From Blastobasis lacticolella (lineage: Eukaryota; Arthropoda; Insecta; Lepidoptera; Blastobasidae), in contig LR990057.1 in assembly GCA_905147135.1 (NCBI GenBank), positions 1,178,001-1,242,000 of the forward strand: a DNA stretch of 64,000 bases, given 5' to 3'. The notes below the pieces were generated by a model. It made no database searches. It saw only the letters and a list, made by a program, of their open reading frames with translations, and was not told where the DNA came from. Below are positions 40,000 to 51,609 of the stretch, one piece after another. Numbering within the stretch: the first letter of the stretch is position 1; every line of letters starts with the position of its first letter. The position numbers were made by a program, and so were the translations under genes.

Positions 40000-40210
40000 G
40001 ACTTCGATGAAATTAATCAGTGCTTTCCTATAATTTATTAATTGCTTCATACCCTTATGGAACCGTGGCGCTCGCAGTGGACGTGCCTTGCATTTGGCTA
40101 TTTGCTACCGGGGCAACGTCTACTGGGGTTTTAGAGATGGATGAGCAACGATCCAAAGGAAGCAGTGACCACTTTCCATCAGATGAACCGCTTGTCTGTC
40201 TAACATCTGG
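40000..40210 (+). repeat. Diverged repeat I
   Basis: Read in + sense: TATGGAACCGTGGCGCTCG, TTGGCTATTTGCTACCGGGG, ACCACTTTCCATCAGATGAA. It corresponds to 44440-44600 with many changes. Confidence 0.55.
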
Positions 40211-40454
40211 AAGAAAACAAAATATAAAACTACAAGTATGTTGGCACTAGAGATGCATCAGGCATGGTATAACAAACAGTGACAAGCGATCTTACGTAGG
40301 TAAATCTACTATTCATGCACTTAGGTTACATGTAAAAATATGCTATAGAATGCGCAGTTGTCTGTCATTCCTCATATCGTTCAAATTGAAACTAATTAAA
40401 CAAATTTTATTGCTTGGCGGCTTATGGGGTTTTAATAAATGTTGCGATCACAAG

Positions 40455-41150
40455 TGACAGGTGTCATTTATGACCACAAAATGCCAATAAAGCTAAAGGG
40501 ACAAGTCTATAAGACCATCAATGGACCTGCTCTCTTATAAGGCTCTGAGACGTGGCCCCAACTAGTGCAACACAAGCAGGAGCTGCGCGTCACAGACATG
40601 AAGGTGCTTTTGTTATGCTACGCAGTGACAAACGAGCAGACAGTCCACCTGATGGTAAGCGGTAATCGCGGTAAGCGGTGTTGATCACAACATCTATGAT
40701 TCATGCATTTAGGTTGCAGGCAGGTGCTACGGTGGATGTATGGAGTTTCACGTAGGGATCACGTCTGAAACGCCCATACTACGTAAGATTATGCTTTCTC
40801 TTTCTTTATTTTTAAATTTGTTTATTTGTGTCGTGTCTTGGCGTAGTGTCTTGTGGCAATAAATGCTTATTCTTATTCGGGGTAGCCTCAATGTTCGTGA
40901 CATCGCAAAAAAGCTGCAAGAGGGCCACCTTCGATGGTATGGTCACGTCTTGCGCAGGCAGGCAATTTACGTAGATAACTAAGGCCTCGCCATTTCGCCC
41001 TCTCTAGACACGGGCAGGAGAGGTCGGCCCAAGAAGCGATGGCTTGACGTTGTTAAGAATGACATGCGTGCCGATAAAGTCAACACCAAGGATGCTGAGA
41101 ACCGAACACCGAATGAAGTGGACCAAGAGGAGAGGCGGACCCCGGGATGA
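40455..41150 (+). pseudogene. Decayed LINE reverse transcriptase C-terminus (SINE-A partner)
   Basis: Broken frames read GVIYDHKMPIKLKGQVYK, DIAKKLQEGHLRWYGHVLRR and KKRWLDVVKNDMRADKVNTK, the typical end of an RTE-type LINE polyprotein. Stops, frameshifts and two inserted scraps (about 40640-40680 and 40790-40880) interrupt it. It ends GGCGGACCCCGGGATGATGA, so the last stretch before the tail is deleted. A less damaged 3' end is at 56663-56838. Confidence 0.8.
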
Positions 41151-41169
41151 TGAGGAGTTTAGTGGCTGC

Positions 41170-41745
41170 GTAAATGAAATAAAGAAGCGATAATTTAAAT
41201 AACTTTTATATAAGCGATAGATACTAATAAAGAAAAACATTATATAATTTACTCTCTCGTTCACTCGTTTGGCCTCTTCAATAAAAAAAAACTTCCCAAC
41301 CAACTAAACTATCGGAAGACTCGCTCCTAAAATTAAATAAATCGTGGACACCCCATTCTCCCATATTCTCGCAGAGTTTATTAAAAATTGGATCCGCCGC
41401 ACGCCGCTGATCTTATAACAACACGCGGTATAGGGTATCTTTTTATTTGCCAAATATACGGGGGAGACGCGGGGTTGAGCACCCCTGCCATGGGGCGAAA
41501 TACCTGGGAATGAACTGTCGATATCAATATTTCTGGGTGGGTTTTAAGATGGCACGTGAATTGTACAAACCAGAAAATAAGTTGTACGCCGAAAGGTCGC
41601 TGCGGAAAATTATATTGTATTTTACAACAAAAATGTTTGTGTCGTCTTTGATTTAGCTATTCATTGTTTGCAATAAACTGTTCAATAAAGAATAAATAAA
41701 ATAAAAAATTTACCTGTGAACCACAAATAAATCTATTCAATTCTA
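41170..41745. other. No gene seen
   Basis: AT-rich. A 69-codon open frame at 41447-41656 has no recognisable family. AATAAA-like runs are at 41685-41700. Confidence 0.5.
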
Positions 41746-41757
41746 GGACATAAAAAG

Positions 41758-42626
41758 TAGAGATGAAACGGATATCCGGTTGCTATCCGGTATCCGGCCT
41801 ATCCGGCCTTAATTTACTATCCGGCCGGATACCGGATAGCGCGTTAATATCCGGCCGGACACCGGATAGTTAAAAATGTATGAAACACCCATAAAAATGA
41901 TTTTACTCATCGGCTTCCTTCATTTCTCTGAGCAGTAGCCGCGTCAATGATATTATCCTTCATGTCCTGTTGGACCGCCGTCAGGCAGGAAGCGTGTTGG
42001 GTCTTCCGCGGCAGCGCGTCGTCTACGACAAATTTAGGGCTACTTGCACCATAGTGGTTTTGGGGTGATAGAGTACATGCCCTTACCATTGCATTTGGCG
42101 TTATCTAATTTTCTCTGGGATATATGACACTTTGTAACTTCCACGAGTGTAGACATTAGATACGTACTTTTCCCAACAGGGTGACACCTGCTGACCAGCG
42201 TAAAAATGCTCATTGCAGTCGTGTGTTGTTTTCACAAGTGTTGTTTAGTATAACATTTTTTCCAAAGTCAATCAAGGTTTATACTGGAGAAAAGTACAAA
42301 TTTATCTATATTTAGAGGTAATATACGATGTCGTTTGTCCTCCGATATGCTGGGGGCATGTGTAAGCCCGTATTTCGAAACTCCGAATCCTTTCAAGGTC
42401 GAAAGAATTGTTTAGTTCAACGTTTAAATTATTCTCATGGACTTGTTATCACGTAAACACATGCAGTCGTTTAAAGTCCCACCCCACGATTACAGCTTGC
42501 ACAAACTTCTTCAGAGACTAAGTTCAGCCGAATATTCGGCCGCCGGATATCCGGCTATCCGGCTAACAGGCTGGCCGGATATCCGGTATCCGGTATTCGG
42601 CCAAACCACTATCCGTTTCATCTCTA
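41758..42626. mobile_element. Non-autonomous hAT element, 869 bp
   Basis: Perfect 17-bp terminal inverted repeats TAGAGATGAAACGGATA, with a perfect 8-bp target duplication ATAAAAAG at 41750-41757 and 42627-42634. Both ends carry clustered CCGGATA/TATCCGG motifs (to about 41870 and from about 42530), likely transposase-binding sites. The middle has only short frames (a 60-codon one on the - strand at 41907-42089) and no recognisable transposase. Confidence 0.95.
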
Positions 42627-42941
42627 ATAAAAAGTACTTACATCGCGGCTAGGCACATGCGGCGTCATTTTGCGATTAACTTTAGAACCGTATCATAATA
42701 ATTTTGTTGGCGCTTGCAAGCTTCTACCCACTACTATACCTATGATAATTTCATACTACATTATATAGGTAATATGATAGGTAAGTACATACTTTTATTG
42801 GCAAGTAATCCTTAGCCCACCATAAATAAGAACTCTCACTCCGCCAAATACACGGACACATGGCGCTGCATCGCGAGGGCGGCGGTGGCGCAGTACCCGA
42901 CCGATACATTTTTATTTTATTTTATTTTAGATAAGTAGGTA

Positions 42942-43192
42942 GAGCTCGTCTAGTCTAAAATGACGCGCCCCACTACTTAGTTAGTTGATTTCGATGTGTG
43001 AGTGCAAATATTGATAACGACACTTCATCTGTGTGGGAGCCAATGAACGACGCGTGCTCCTACGTTTGAATCTCACCGGCAACTGAATGACCAATTACAA
43101 CGGCATTTGTATATGTATTGCGTCCATATTTTAAACTTGCTTGTGTGCGTTAATGCGATAGTGGGGCGCGTCATTTTAGATTAGACGAGCTC
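42942..43192 (+). mobile_element. MITE-D copy 2, 251 bp
   Basis: Inverted ends GAGCTCGTCTAGTCTAAAAT and complement, TA at 42940-42941 and 43193-43194. Very close to copies 4 and 5. Confidence 0.93.
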
Positions 43193-43413
43193 TACAATAA
43201 CAGACAACAAATTATCGTCTTATATCTAATAACCCTAGACTCTAAACCGTAACAAAGATGCACAATTACAATTGTACATGACCACTACCACCCTGTCTAG
43301 AGTGCACGACTAAGATAATTATTAGCTCAAAAAGTAAGGCCGTTGTTTGACTTGAACGTTCTCTACTTTATTTTAGAGTAGCCCCCCTTTTCTGGTCTAA
43401 GCTGTAATAAGGT

Positions 43414-43588
43414 CATCATCATCATCATCATATCAGCCGAGAGACGCCCAATGCTGGGCATAGGCCTCACCCAGAGATCTCCACAAAGGCCGGTCCAGTG
43501 CTTTCTGCATCCAGCTGGTACCTGCGATCTTTACCAGGTCGTCGGTCCACCTTGTGGGACGCCTACCCACGCTGCGTCTTCCGGTACG
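43414..43588 (-). mobile_element. RTE-like LINE, short 3' copy with target duplication
   Basis: Only 175 bp of the LINE 3' end, with the (CAT)n complement tail at left. Perfect 11-bp target duplication TGTAATAAGGT at 43403-43413 and 43589-43599. A clear case of strong 5' truncation. Confidence 0.92.
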
Positions 43589-43599
43589 TGTAATAAGGT

Positions 43600-44350
43600 A
43601 TTAGGTACCTATCCTATTCTTATATTTAATAGAATATATACCTAATCTGTTCTCAAATATAACATGGAATTAGATCTAGAGTTTCTCCAATTTCAACTAA
43701 GGTTTCTAGTCTTAGTTTATTAGAATAGAAAACTTAATTAGCAGCTACTAACTTTAAATACCGTAAAGTGCCGAGATTTAAACAGCTTAAGTACCTATCT
43801 GCGTACCCTCTGCATGACGCTGCAGTAAAACTGAACAATTAACAATTAAGCTTCTTATTTGTAGTTTAATTAATTTAAGGAACTTTGTTTCAACGCGGAC
43901 GCATTTAGGGAATTTTAATAAACAACTTGTGACAAAGTGAATTTAAACTTTTTACTTGTAACAAAGATTAGTGATCCGCCAGGAAAGGAGCGAAGGCGTA
44001 TCACAGTTCTTTTGTATGTCGTATTAAAAACTACACGCAGGATCCCCCAAATCAAAATATGTTTGTAGTTAATATTTTACCTTTTTATTTAGATTTACAA
44101 TCTATAATATAAATATGGTTAAACAGCAACACAATCAGTCCGATCGTATCGTTCGCCTGCGAAGAATGCCATATGACAGTTAGCCGCCTGTGAACATTCC
44201 AAAACACTAATCAACCGGAAACGTAGATCGCTAACAATCGGGCGCACACTGGTAACCATAGAAAACGTGAAAGTGGTCATGTTTTCTATGCTGGTAACAG
44301 TTTGGCTAGAACCTAAAGCAAACTGCCCGCCTGACTGGGGAAGTACCTCC
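43600..44350. other. No gene seen
   Basis: AT-rich. A fold-back around 44260-44300 (AACCATAGAAAACGTGAAAG / CATGTTTTCTATGCTGG) is weak. The 77-codon frame at 44119-44352 has no recognisable family. Confidence 0.5.
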
Positions 44351-44354
44351 ACCT

Positions 44355-44625
44355 AACAGAATACCGCAGCCAAATAATACTATTTTAAATAATATTGTGT
44401 TCCTGCCGGTGAGTAAGGTCTCCAGTGCTCCATGGGGTGTGGGTTTGGGGAACCGTGGCTTGAGCAGTGGAGGAGCATTTGACTATTTGCTGCCAGAGTA
44501 ACGTGTTATAGAGGTGGGCAACGCATTTGTGATATCCCTGGTGTTGCTAACGTCTATAGGCAACGGTAACCACTTTCCATCACGTGGCCCACTAGTCTGT
44601 TTGCCTATCATATAACATAAAAAAA
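44355..44625 (+). repeat. Repeat I, long copy
   Basis: TAAGGTCTCCAGTGCTCCAT, GGGGAACCGTGGCTTGAGC, TTTGACTATTTGCTGCCAGA, TAGAGGTGGGCAACGCAT, CCTGGTGTTGCTAACGTCTA, ACCACTTTCCATCACGTGGC. It joins segments seen separately elsewhere (36400 reversed, 59695, 59930). Confidence 0.75.
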
Positions 44626-44930
44626 TTACAATTTTTTTATACTGATAACGTGGCACACAAGCTTATATTTTCTCTACAATGACAAACACGACCAATGAAG
44701 CACTGCTGCCATTGCTTTCATTGTGTTTATTAGATCTATGAACAAAGGACCACTCTAAATTACTATCCATCTTAGCCTGGCTTGAAGTCTTTCGTATGTT
44801 CAGTTCCTATAAGTATTTAAGAGCTTCAGTAAAATCAAAAGGTTATAAGAAATCAAACCTTAACCGCTGTTTGGATCGAGCTGTTTGGAACGCGTTAATA
44901 ATATGAAATTGATAATCAGAATGGAATAGA

Positions 44931-45135
44931 TGCGTCGGTGGCCTAACGGTTAAGGGGTCCAACTTGTACCCCGAGGTACCGGGTTAGAACCCCAGCGTCG
45001 CCATGTACCAATGTATCTTTTCTGAGTTACGTACGTACGTTAGATGAACACTAACCGATGCTCTTACGGTGAGCGAAAATATCGTGATGAAATCTGCACA
45101 TTCAGGAGACTGATCCAATCCAAATCCATGATCGA
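44931..45135 (+). mobile_element. SINE-A, 3'-interrupted copy
   Basis: GTCGGTGGCCTAACGGTTAA, CCGGGTTAGAACCCC, ACCGATGCTCTTACGGTGAG. After ACTGATCCAATCC the sequence leaves the family; GAATCCATGATCTAATCTG resumes at 45251. Confidence 0.85.
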
Positions 45136-45279
45136 TGATAAATCGATGATGATGATCGAGTTTTGTTATTGGCATTGCAACTTTGAATTCTACAATTATA
45201 ACTAAATTTTATTGCTGTAAAACTGTATGGAAATAAATTAATAAATAAATTTGAATCCATGATCTAATCTGTTCGTATT

Positions 45280-45800
45280 CACAATATTCTTTTTGTACAT
45301 CTCTATATTCTTGCCACTTTGGTTTTAGAACACCACTGAACTGATGAGTGAATGAGAATATTCGTTGTCCTCAAAAGGCCGGTATTCCAATTTTGTGCTA
45401 TATCTCTTTCATGAATCACCTCTACATGGCAGAATCATCTCAATATTCCTTAATCTTAACATCCCTCTTACTATTACCGCTACATCATCTTTTATACCAC
45501 GCCATTCATGGATCAGAAAAAAGCAAACAAAAGAAGACAGTATTAAAGACTTCTGGGACTTGCCCAAAATACCTATAGGTAGAAGCTTTAAAGCTTTTAA
45601 TCCAGTTTGCCCCACTCGTGAGATATGGGGGACATTTTTCACTGATTCGCCCCTCTTGCCCCAGGGGTTGATATGGATATAACAAGCCGTCTGTTTCGCT
45701 GTGTTAAAAGTAAGGTCTATTTAATGGGAAAAACTAGGTGGAGCCTGTATGTTATAGCGGTGTATGTTATATATTTATTTTCATGCTTGTAGCAAATTTT
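45280..45800. other. No gene seen
   Basis: Open frames of 76-105 codons overlap in this stretch; none has a recognisable domain or splice sites. Confidence 0.45.
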
Positions 45801-45809
45801 TATTTTTTA

Positions 45810-46110
45810 TATTTTATACCGTGAAGGTGGCAAACAAGCTTGCGGTCTGCCTGATGGTGCACAGTCGCCGCAGCCTATGGACGTTTGCAATACCAGGGGC
45901 ATCACCCACGCGTTGCCGACCCCGCAAAAACCTTTTAACCCCTTTCTTGAAGAACTCTATGTTGTACTCTCCAGGGAAAGCAGTGGTTCATACCACAACC
46001 TTAGTGTGCGTGGGTTGAAAGTTCCTTTGGAACCGCACAGTTCGCGACCAGTTTGGCTCCAAGGTGTGTGGATGAGCTCCCTGTCCCTGTGCGATGATAG
46101 GATGTAGCTG
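45810..46110 (+). repeat. Repeat H, longest copy
   Basis: TATACCGTGAAGGTGGCAAAC, CTGATGGTGCACAGTCGCCG, ACCAGGGGCATCACCCACGC, CCTTTCTTGAAGAACTC, ACCTTAGTGTGCGTGGG, GGATGAGCTCCCTG. Confidence 0.78.
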
Positions 46111-46139
46111 TAGGCATCATGTCAACAGTTCTTCAGAAC

Positions 46140-46335
46140 AAACACCGTTAACTCTCGCCGAAAAAAAAGGAGTGTTATAAGTTTGACGTGTGTATCTGTG
46201 TTTCTGTGGCGGTGTGTGTCTGTGGCATCGTAGCTCCCGAACGGATAGACCGATTCGATGTTTTCTTCATTTGGAAGGCAGTTTAATCGAGATGGTTCAA
46301 AGCTTTGTTTCATTAGAATCTTAGTTATTTGGTAT
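46140..46335 (+). repeat. Repeat B
   Basis: AGGAGTGTTATAAGTTTGAC, TAGCTCCCGAACGGATAGAC, GGCAGTTTAATCGAGATGG, AAGCTTTGTTTCATTAGAAT. Shared with 37078 and, reversed, 62515-62780. Confidence 0.75.
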
Positions 46336-46606
46336 ATTAATCGATCGGAGGCAGAGGTGATCGATTGCTCAAACACTGGATTGTTCCAGGGTTCTATACT
46401 TACAGGGTAAGCAGATAGCTGCTACGACGCTATGCGCTAAGAAGGGGTTTTTGAAGTTTCCATTCTGGAATTCAGGGCGAAATTGTTTTTATTCGCTAAT
46501 AATGTAGCTATCTACATGTAAAAATTTGGTTGAGAACACATTTAAGTAAACCTATATACACATAAGTAGACACACATATATTTAACTTCACAGAACACAG
46601 GAACAA

Positions 46607-49548
46607 ATGACGACACTAGACACAAATACACTAAACGACATTGAAAACACAATAAAAATAGACTGTCTAGACATTGGAACAATAGATGGCTGCAGGCTTG
46701 CGTTGACGGATAAATTCAAGCTTAAGATACTTACCTATAATATACGGAGTATTCAGAAAAACTTTAACGCATTTCTCGTATCACTTGTTCGTCTTGAGCT
46801 GGAAATCGACGTAATTGTATTGACCGAATGCTGGCTGGGGCCAGGGACGATGGTGGGGCAGATTCCCGGCTACAATTCTTTCCACACTTCTCGCTGCCAA
46901 AATAGGGCGGGCGGAGTTGTAATCTATGTTAGGAAATACATGGATGCCAATGCCGAGGAGCCCTCTCTCATGGACTCAGATTGTCTGAGGATAGATCTAC
47001 CAAACTCCACTACAATACTCGGAATATACAGGTCTCCCTCATTCTCACAAACTTCCAACTTCTTGAGAAGCTTGGAAACGGTGGCGAATTCCATTACGCA
47101 TAGATCTCGTATAATCGTGGCAGGTGACATAAACGTGAATATACTGGACCCACTTGATTCCACATCCAATGAATATCGCAACTTAATGGCCGAGCTGGGT
47201 TTCCTACCCGCAATCACCCAGCCCACCAGACTTGAGTCGTGCCTAGATCACATATATGTACGCTCCAGGGGAGACCGGCTCCTTGGCGTTGTATCCGATC
47301 TAGATATTACGGATCACAAGGTGGCTCTTCTTGGTGTTGCTGGTCCAAACTCCAAGATTCGCAAAATCCAACTTAAGTCAGTAACTGATCACAATTCCGT
47401 CTTGTCTGAGGTTGCAAAGGTGGACTGGTCACCTGTTATGACTGCTGCCGATGTGAATACTGCTGTTCGGATTTTTACCTCCATTCTAACTAAAATTATC
47501 ACGAGGAATACACGCTCAGTGCATCTCAGTAGATCTAAGCTAGTCCTAAAGCCATGGATAACCCCAGGTCTCATTCGTTGTATGAGGCACAGGGATAAGC
47601 TACACCAGGAGCATAGACGGGACCCTTCGGAAGCTACACGGAAACTCATATACCACAGATATAGGAACTTTCTTACTAATCTACTGCACAAACTCAAATA
47701 TGACTATGAGGCAAATGAACTCAAAATAAATAAGGGCAACCCAAAAAGACTATGGCAATCGATTAAATCCATCATACACACTCCGAATAAGAAAGAGTCC
47801 TCCCTAGACCTATTATCTGTTTGTGGCACTTCCAACGATTCCGTGAACAAATGCAATGAGTATTTCTCTACCGTCGGCAAAACACTCTCGGACAAACTAC
47901 TAAAGGCGTCGAATATCTCAGAATCGTTATTGGCTTCTAACTTAAATCTAAAAGAAAAGTCTCAGCATAGCTTCTTTCTTCAGCCAACGGACGAACAAGA
48001 AATTATTTCGGTCATAAACTCAATAAAACTGGATAGCGCACCGGGCGCAGACGGCATAAAGGCTGAACTGATTAGGCACATCGGCAGGGAAATAATAACT
48101 CCACTCACCTATATATTCAATCTTAGTTTGTCCACGTCGACCTTTCCTAGTGAGTGGAAAAAAGCAACAGTTATACCAATTTACAAATCTGGCGAAAAAT
48201 ATCTCCCTCAAACTACAGGCCTATCTCTCTGCTACCTATTCTCTCCAAGATCCTAGAGAAAATAGTAAATCTTCGACTGAGGAAATACCTGGAGAAATTC
48301 AAACTACTCGCTGACAACCAATTCGGCTTCAGACGCAATCGCTCCACCGAAGATGCTGTGAGTCTCCTTTCCGGATCGGTATCCGACTATCTCGACAAGG
48401 GACACAGCTGTATAGGTGTCTTTCTAGACCTAGCTAAGGCATTTGACACCATTTCAGTGCCAATCCTTCTCAAGAAACTCGAGGCCATTGGTATAAGAGG
48501 AGTGGCGCTGGAATGGTTTCAAAGCTACCTTAGTAACAGATCCCAGCGTGTGAGGGTCGGTAACCAAACCAGTGCTGATCTGCCAATTGATTTTGGTGTT
48601 CCCCAGGGAAGTGTGCTCGGACCAACCTTATTTATTATTTATATGAACGACATTCACCACCTTTCTTCTCAAGATATGAGGCTGATCTGTTACGCAGATG
48701 ATACTGCCATTGTGTTTCACGCTCCCTCCTGGAAGGAAGTCAGAGAAAGGATGGAGCTCGGTATGAGAACTGTCAAGAGATGGCTCGATAACAATCTGCT
48801 GACACTAAACCTCCAAAAAACAGAATATCTCTGTTTTTACAAGACTTCAGCATCAGCTCCACCAACTCTAGACGAAATTCAAATTCACTCCTGTTCTGTC
48901 TCTCCCTGCAGCTGCGAAGCGGTAACAAGGACCGAGTCCATAAGGTACCTGGGAGTTCAAGTGGATGATAGGCTCTCCTTTAAGCACCACATTGGCTTGC
49001 TCGCCACTAAGGTAAGAAAGCTAATCAACATCTTTAGAACCCTCCGCAACTCGGCCGATCCCACGCTCCTCAAGTCCATCTATAGAGTATTATGCGAGTC
49101 GATCCTTACTTACTGCATACCTGTCTGGGGTGGGGCTGGTGTCTCTACAATGATCTACGTTGAAAGAGCGCAAAGGTCCATTCTGAAGGTAATGTATAAG
49201 AAGCCGTTTAGATTCCCAACCAAGGATCTTTATTCGGAGGCCGGTGTCCTGAATGTCCGCCAACTGTACATCCTTAAGGTGTTCTCAATTGCTCACCGAG
49301 ACACTCTAAGATCTGCTGAGTATCCAGCATTACTGGCAAAGCGGGTTTACCGTATTCCACCAAACCCTGTAAAAACTGTCTTTGCAAATAAATATCTCAC
49401 CTTCAAAACTCCCTTTATATATAATTTAGTTGCGCGTAAGTGCGACATCAAATCCTCTTCAGTTTGGGAGGCGAGGAAACGGGTAACTGCGTGGCTACTT
49501 ACATTATCATACTCGGAGACTGAAGATATTTTGAAAGTAATCCAATAA
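46607..49548 (+). pseudogene. CR1/Daphne-like LINE ORF2: endonuclease plus reverse transcriptase, one frameshift
   Basis: About 980 residues in two frames: 46607 to about 48200, then about 48200-49548. The APE-type endonuclease has LTYNIRS, LTECWLG, GIYRSP, VAGDINVNIL and SDLDITDHKVALL. The RT has SAPGADGIKAELI, SNYRPISLLPILSKI, GVFLDLAKAFDTI, GVPQGSVLGPTLF, CYADDTAIVF and YLGVQVDDRLSF. All catalytic Asp/Glu/His positions I can check are present. The break lies in an A-run near 48199-48203 and looks like a single-base loss. A YADD box and the LDLAKAFDT wording fit CR1/Daphne; the clade is my inference. No gag-like ORF1 was found upstream, so the copy is probably 5'-truncated. Such elements move by target-primed reverse transcription. 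Confidence 0.9.
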
Positions 49549-49607
49549 AGACAGTACACACACGCACGTACGATTCAAACATACACACGCACACGCACAC
49601 ACACACA

Positions 49608-49649
<42 letters not shown>

Positions 49650-49955
49650 ATAATCTTAATTTAAGTACTTATTTATATTTCTTCTTTTTATTTTTGCTTT
49701 TTAATTACTTGAATGTAACCCAATATGAAATTGTTATGTTGCCCAAAGTATAGTTTTCCTAAGCATAGATGAATCCATAAATATATTCCGGCCCCACGAT
49801 ACAGGCCTGCCCTAGTGTGGTGGCTAAAATAACCTCTCAACTTATCTGTAGCACTAGCTGATGTACTGGAAACATGTAACAACATAATATGTATTTATGC
49901 TTTTTTCAATAAACATATTTGTATTTGTATTTGTATTTGTATAAAAGTATTTTAT
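49549..49955 (+). mobile_element. LINE 3' UTR with (CA)n and (TTTGTA)n tail
   Basis: Starts after the ORF2 stop. A (CA)n microsatellite lies at about 49556-49648. AATAAA at about 49909 is followed by a (TTTGTA)n-like run near 49917-49941, taken as the 3' end of the element. No target duplication was identified. Confidence 0.75.
49556..49648 (+). repeat. (CA)n microsatellite
   Basis: Interrupted ACAC/GCAC units, then a pure run. It lies inside the LINE 3' UTR. Confidence 0.95.
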
Positions 49956-49959
49956 AAAT

Positions 49960-50296
49960 CGGTATAGGTAAGTAGTTCTTGAGATAACCATTATTTTAAG
50001 AAACTTTATTTTCTCTTTACTATTACTTTAGTTAAATTAAAGACAGTCCCACAGAGGGCATGCTAAATCACTTCTCCTGTAGGCGTATCTCAAGGTATTT
50101 TATGCGAGGATTAAGTTACCAAATGGCGCTTTCTTTGGATCGAACAAGACAACATTAAGCCACTTCAGCCTTTATTTATAACCTGCAAAAGAAATGCTCT
50201 CGTAAAACAAATTGCGAGAGGTGTGCAATTCGTTTTAATAAATGGCACCTAACTTATGGTAAGTACCTACCTACCTATCTACTTAATTTGTATTAA
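49960..50296. other. No gene seen
   Basis: Ordinary AT-rich sequence between the CR1-like LINE and the next SINE-C. Confidence 0.55.
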
Positions 50297-50306
50297 TACC
50301 TCTATT

Positions 50307-50551
50307 CATCACAGACCATAAACAGTCGACTGCAGGACTAAGAGCCTCTCCCACGAAAAGGGAGGTTATTGCCGTAATCTCCACGCTTGGCAGGCGGGTT
50401 GGAGATCGCAGTATTATAAATATAACAATGGAAAACGCTGCTGCCCATTTTCCAGCCTACGGTGACTTACTCGTAGATTTATTTCTCTAAACATTAGTCG
50501 CCTTGTACGACACCCACGAGTGTAAGGGGTTGGGGCACGACCACACGGCCT
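50307..50551 (-). mobile_element. SINE-C, full copy
   Basis: From CATCACAGACCATAAACAG to CACACGGCC. Perfect 10-bp target duplication TACCTCTATT at 50297-50306 and 50552-50561. Confidence 0.92.
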
Positions 50552-50640
50552 TACCTCTATTGGTCGGTACTTATGATCCCCGGTTAGTAATAGTTCCTTG
50601 TATGTAGGTTCTTGTAAAGTAATGTACGTACCTACCAAAT

Positions 50641-50963
50641 CCATCATCATCATCATATCAGCCGGAAGATGCCCATTGCTGGGCATAGGCATCCCCAAAG
50701 ATCTCTACAATGGCCGGCCATATGCCTTCGGTATCCAGCTGGTACCTTCGATCTTCACTAAATCGTCGGTCCAGCTACTGGGAGGGCTACCCACGCTGCG
50801 TTTTCCGGTACGTGGTCGCCACTTGAGAACACTCCTGCCCCATCGGCCATCTGTTCTGCGAGCTATGTGCCCTGCCCACTACCACTTAAGCTTGGCAATC
50901 CTTCGGGCAATGTCGGTGACCTTAGTCTGCTTGCGGATCTCCTCATTTCTGATTCGATCGAGA
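50641..50963 (-). mobile_element. RTE-like LINE, 3' fragment, 320 bp
   Basis: The complement covers the 3' end back to the block matching GATCGAGTCAGAAATGAAG at 33930. Left edge (CAT)n tail. No clear target duplication. Confidence 0.85.
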
Positions 50964-51253
50964 AATGATACATATCTATTGCACGAAATTAATGTCCTTG
51001 CAGAGAGGCAGAAATGGAGAAGAGAAAAGCACAGTGTTCCTCAAGAAAGTTTGACAGTTAAAAATTGTCGATCATAACATCTAGCCATCCACGTTTTCAA
51101 GTATCAAAACAGCAGAACCGCAAGTGTGTTGTTACTGCGAAAATCAAGATGATTCCTCATGACTGTAAGTGTGCTGGTTACCTTATCCTTCAAATCAAAC
51201 CTATTATTTACAAATTAGTGATGGAACACAACAACGAAACCACTGTTGCTTCG

Positions 51254-51600
51254 GAGGAGCCTCGGTGGCCTTGTGGTTAACGAGTTCAACCCATAAGGGA
51301 GAGGTCCCTGGTTCAAATTCCAGTACCGCCATTTACCAATGACTTTTTTCTGAGTTATGTACATTAGTTGAATACAACCGATGCTCTTACGGTGAGGGAG
51401 AAACATCGTGATCAACATGCACATTAAGGTGATTGAATGTGTAACCATGACCCAATCCAGGTTCTCCTATAAACAGTGTCACGGAGTTCCTGATTAGTAG
51501 GAGTAATTACCTGATTTGCCAAATACTGGATCATGGTCAAGGCGGACCCCGTGCCCTAGCGTGCGCGAGCACAACCATGTCCCGGTTTAACGCCAAGATG
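51254..51600 (+). mobile_element. SINE-A, full copy
   Basis: CTCGGTGGCCTTGTGGTTAA, TGGTTCAAATTCCAG, CGATGCTCTTACGGTGAG, AAGGCGGACCCCGTGCCC, CGCCAAGATGA. Flanks show AACGAAACCACTGTTGCTTC-like words on both sides with several mismatches, possibly an old long target duplication. Confidence 0.9.
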
Positions 51601-51609
51601 AGAAGAGAG

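Noticed and set aside
48154..48230. A separate gene starting at 48154
   Set aside because: The methionine is an out-of-frame artefact. The RT sequence continues from the upstream frame after a single-base break.
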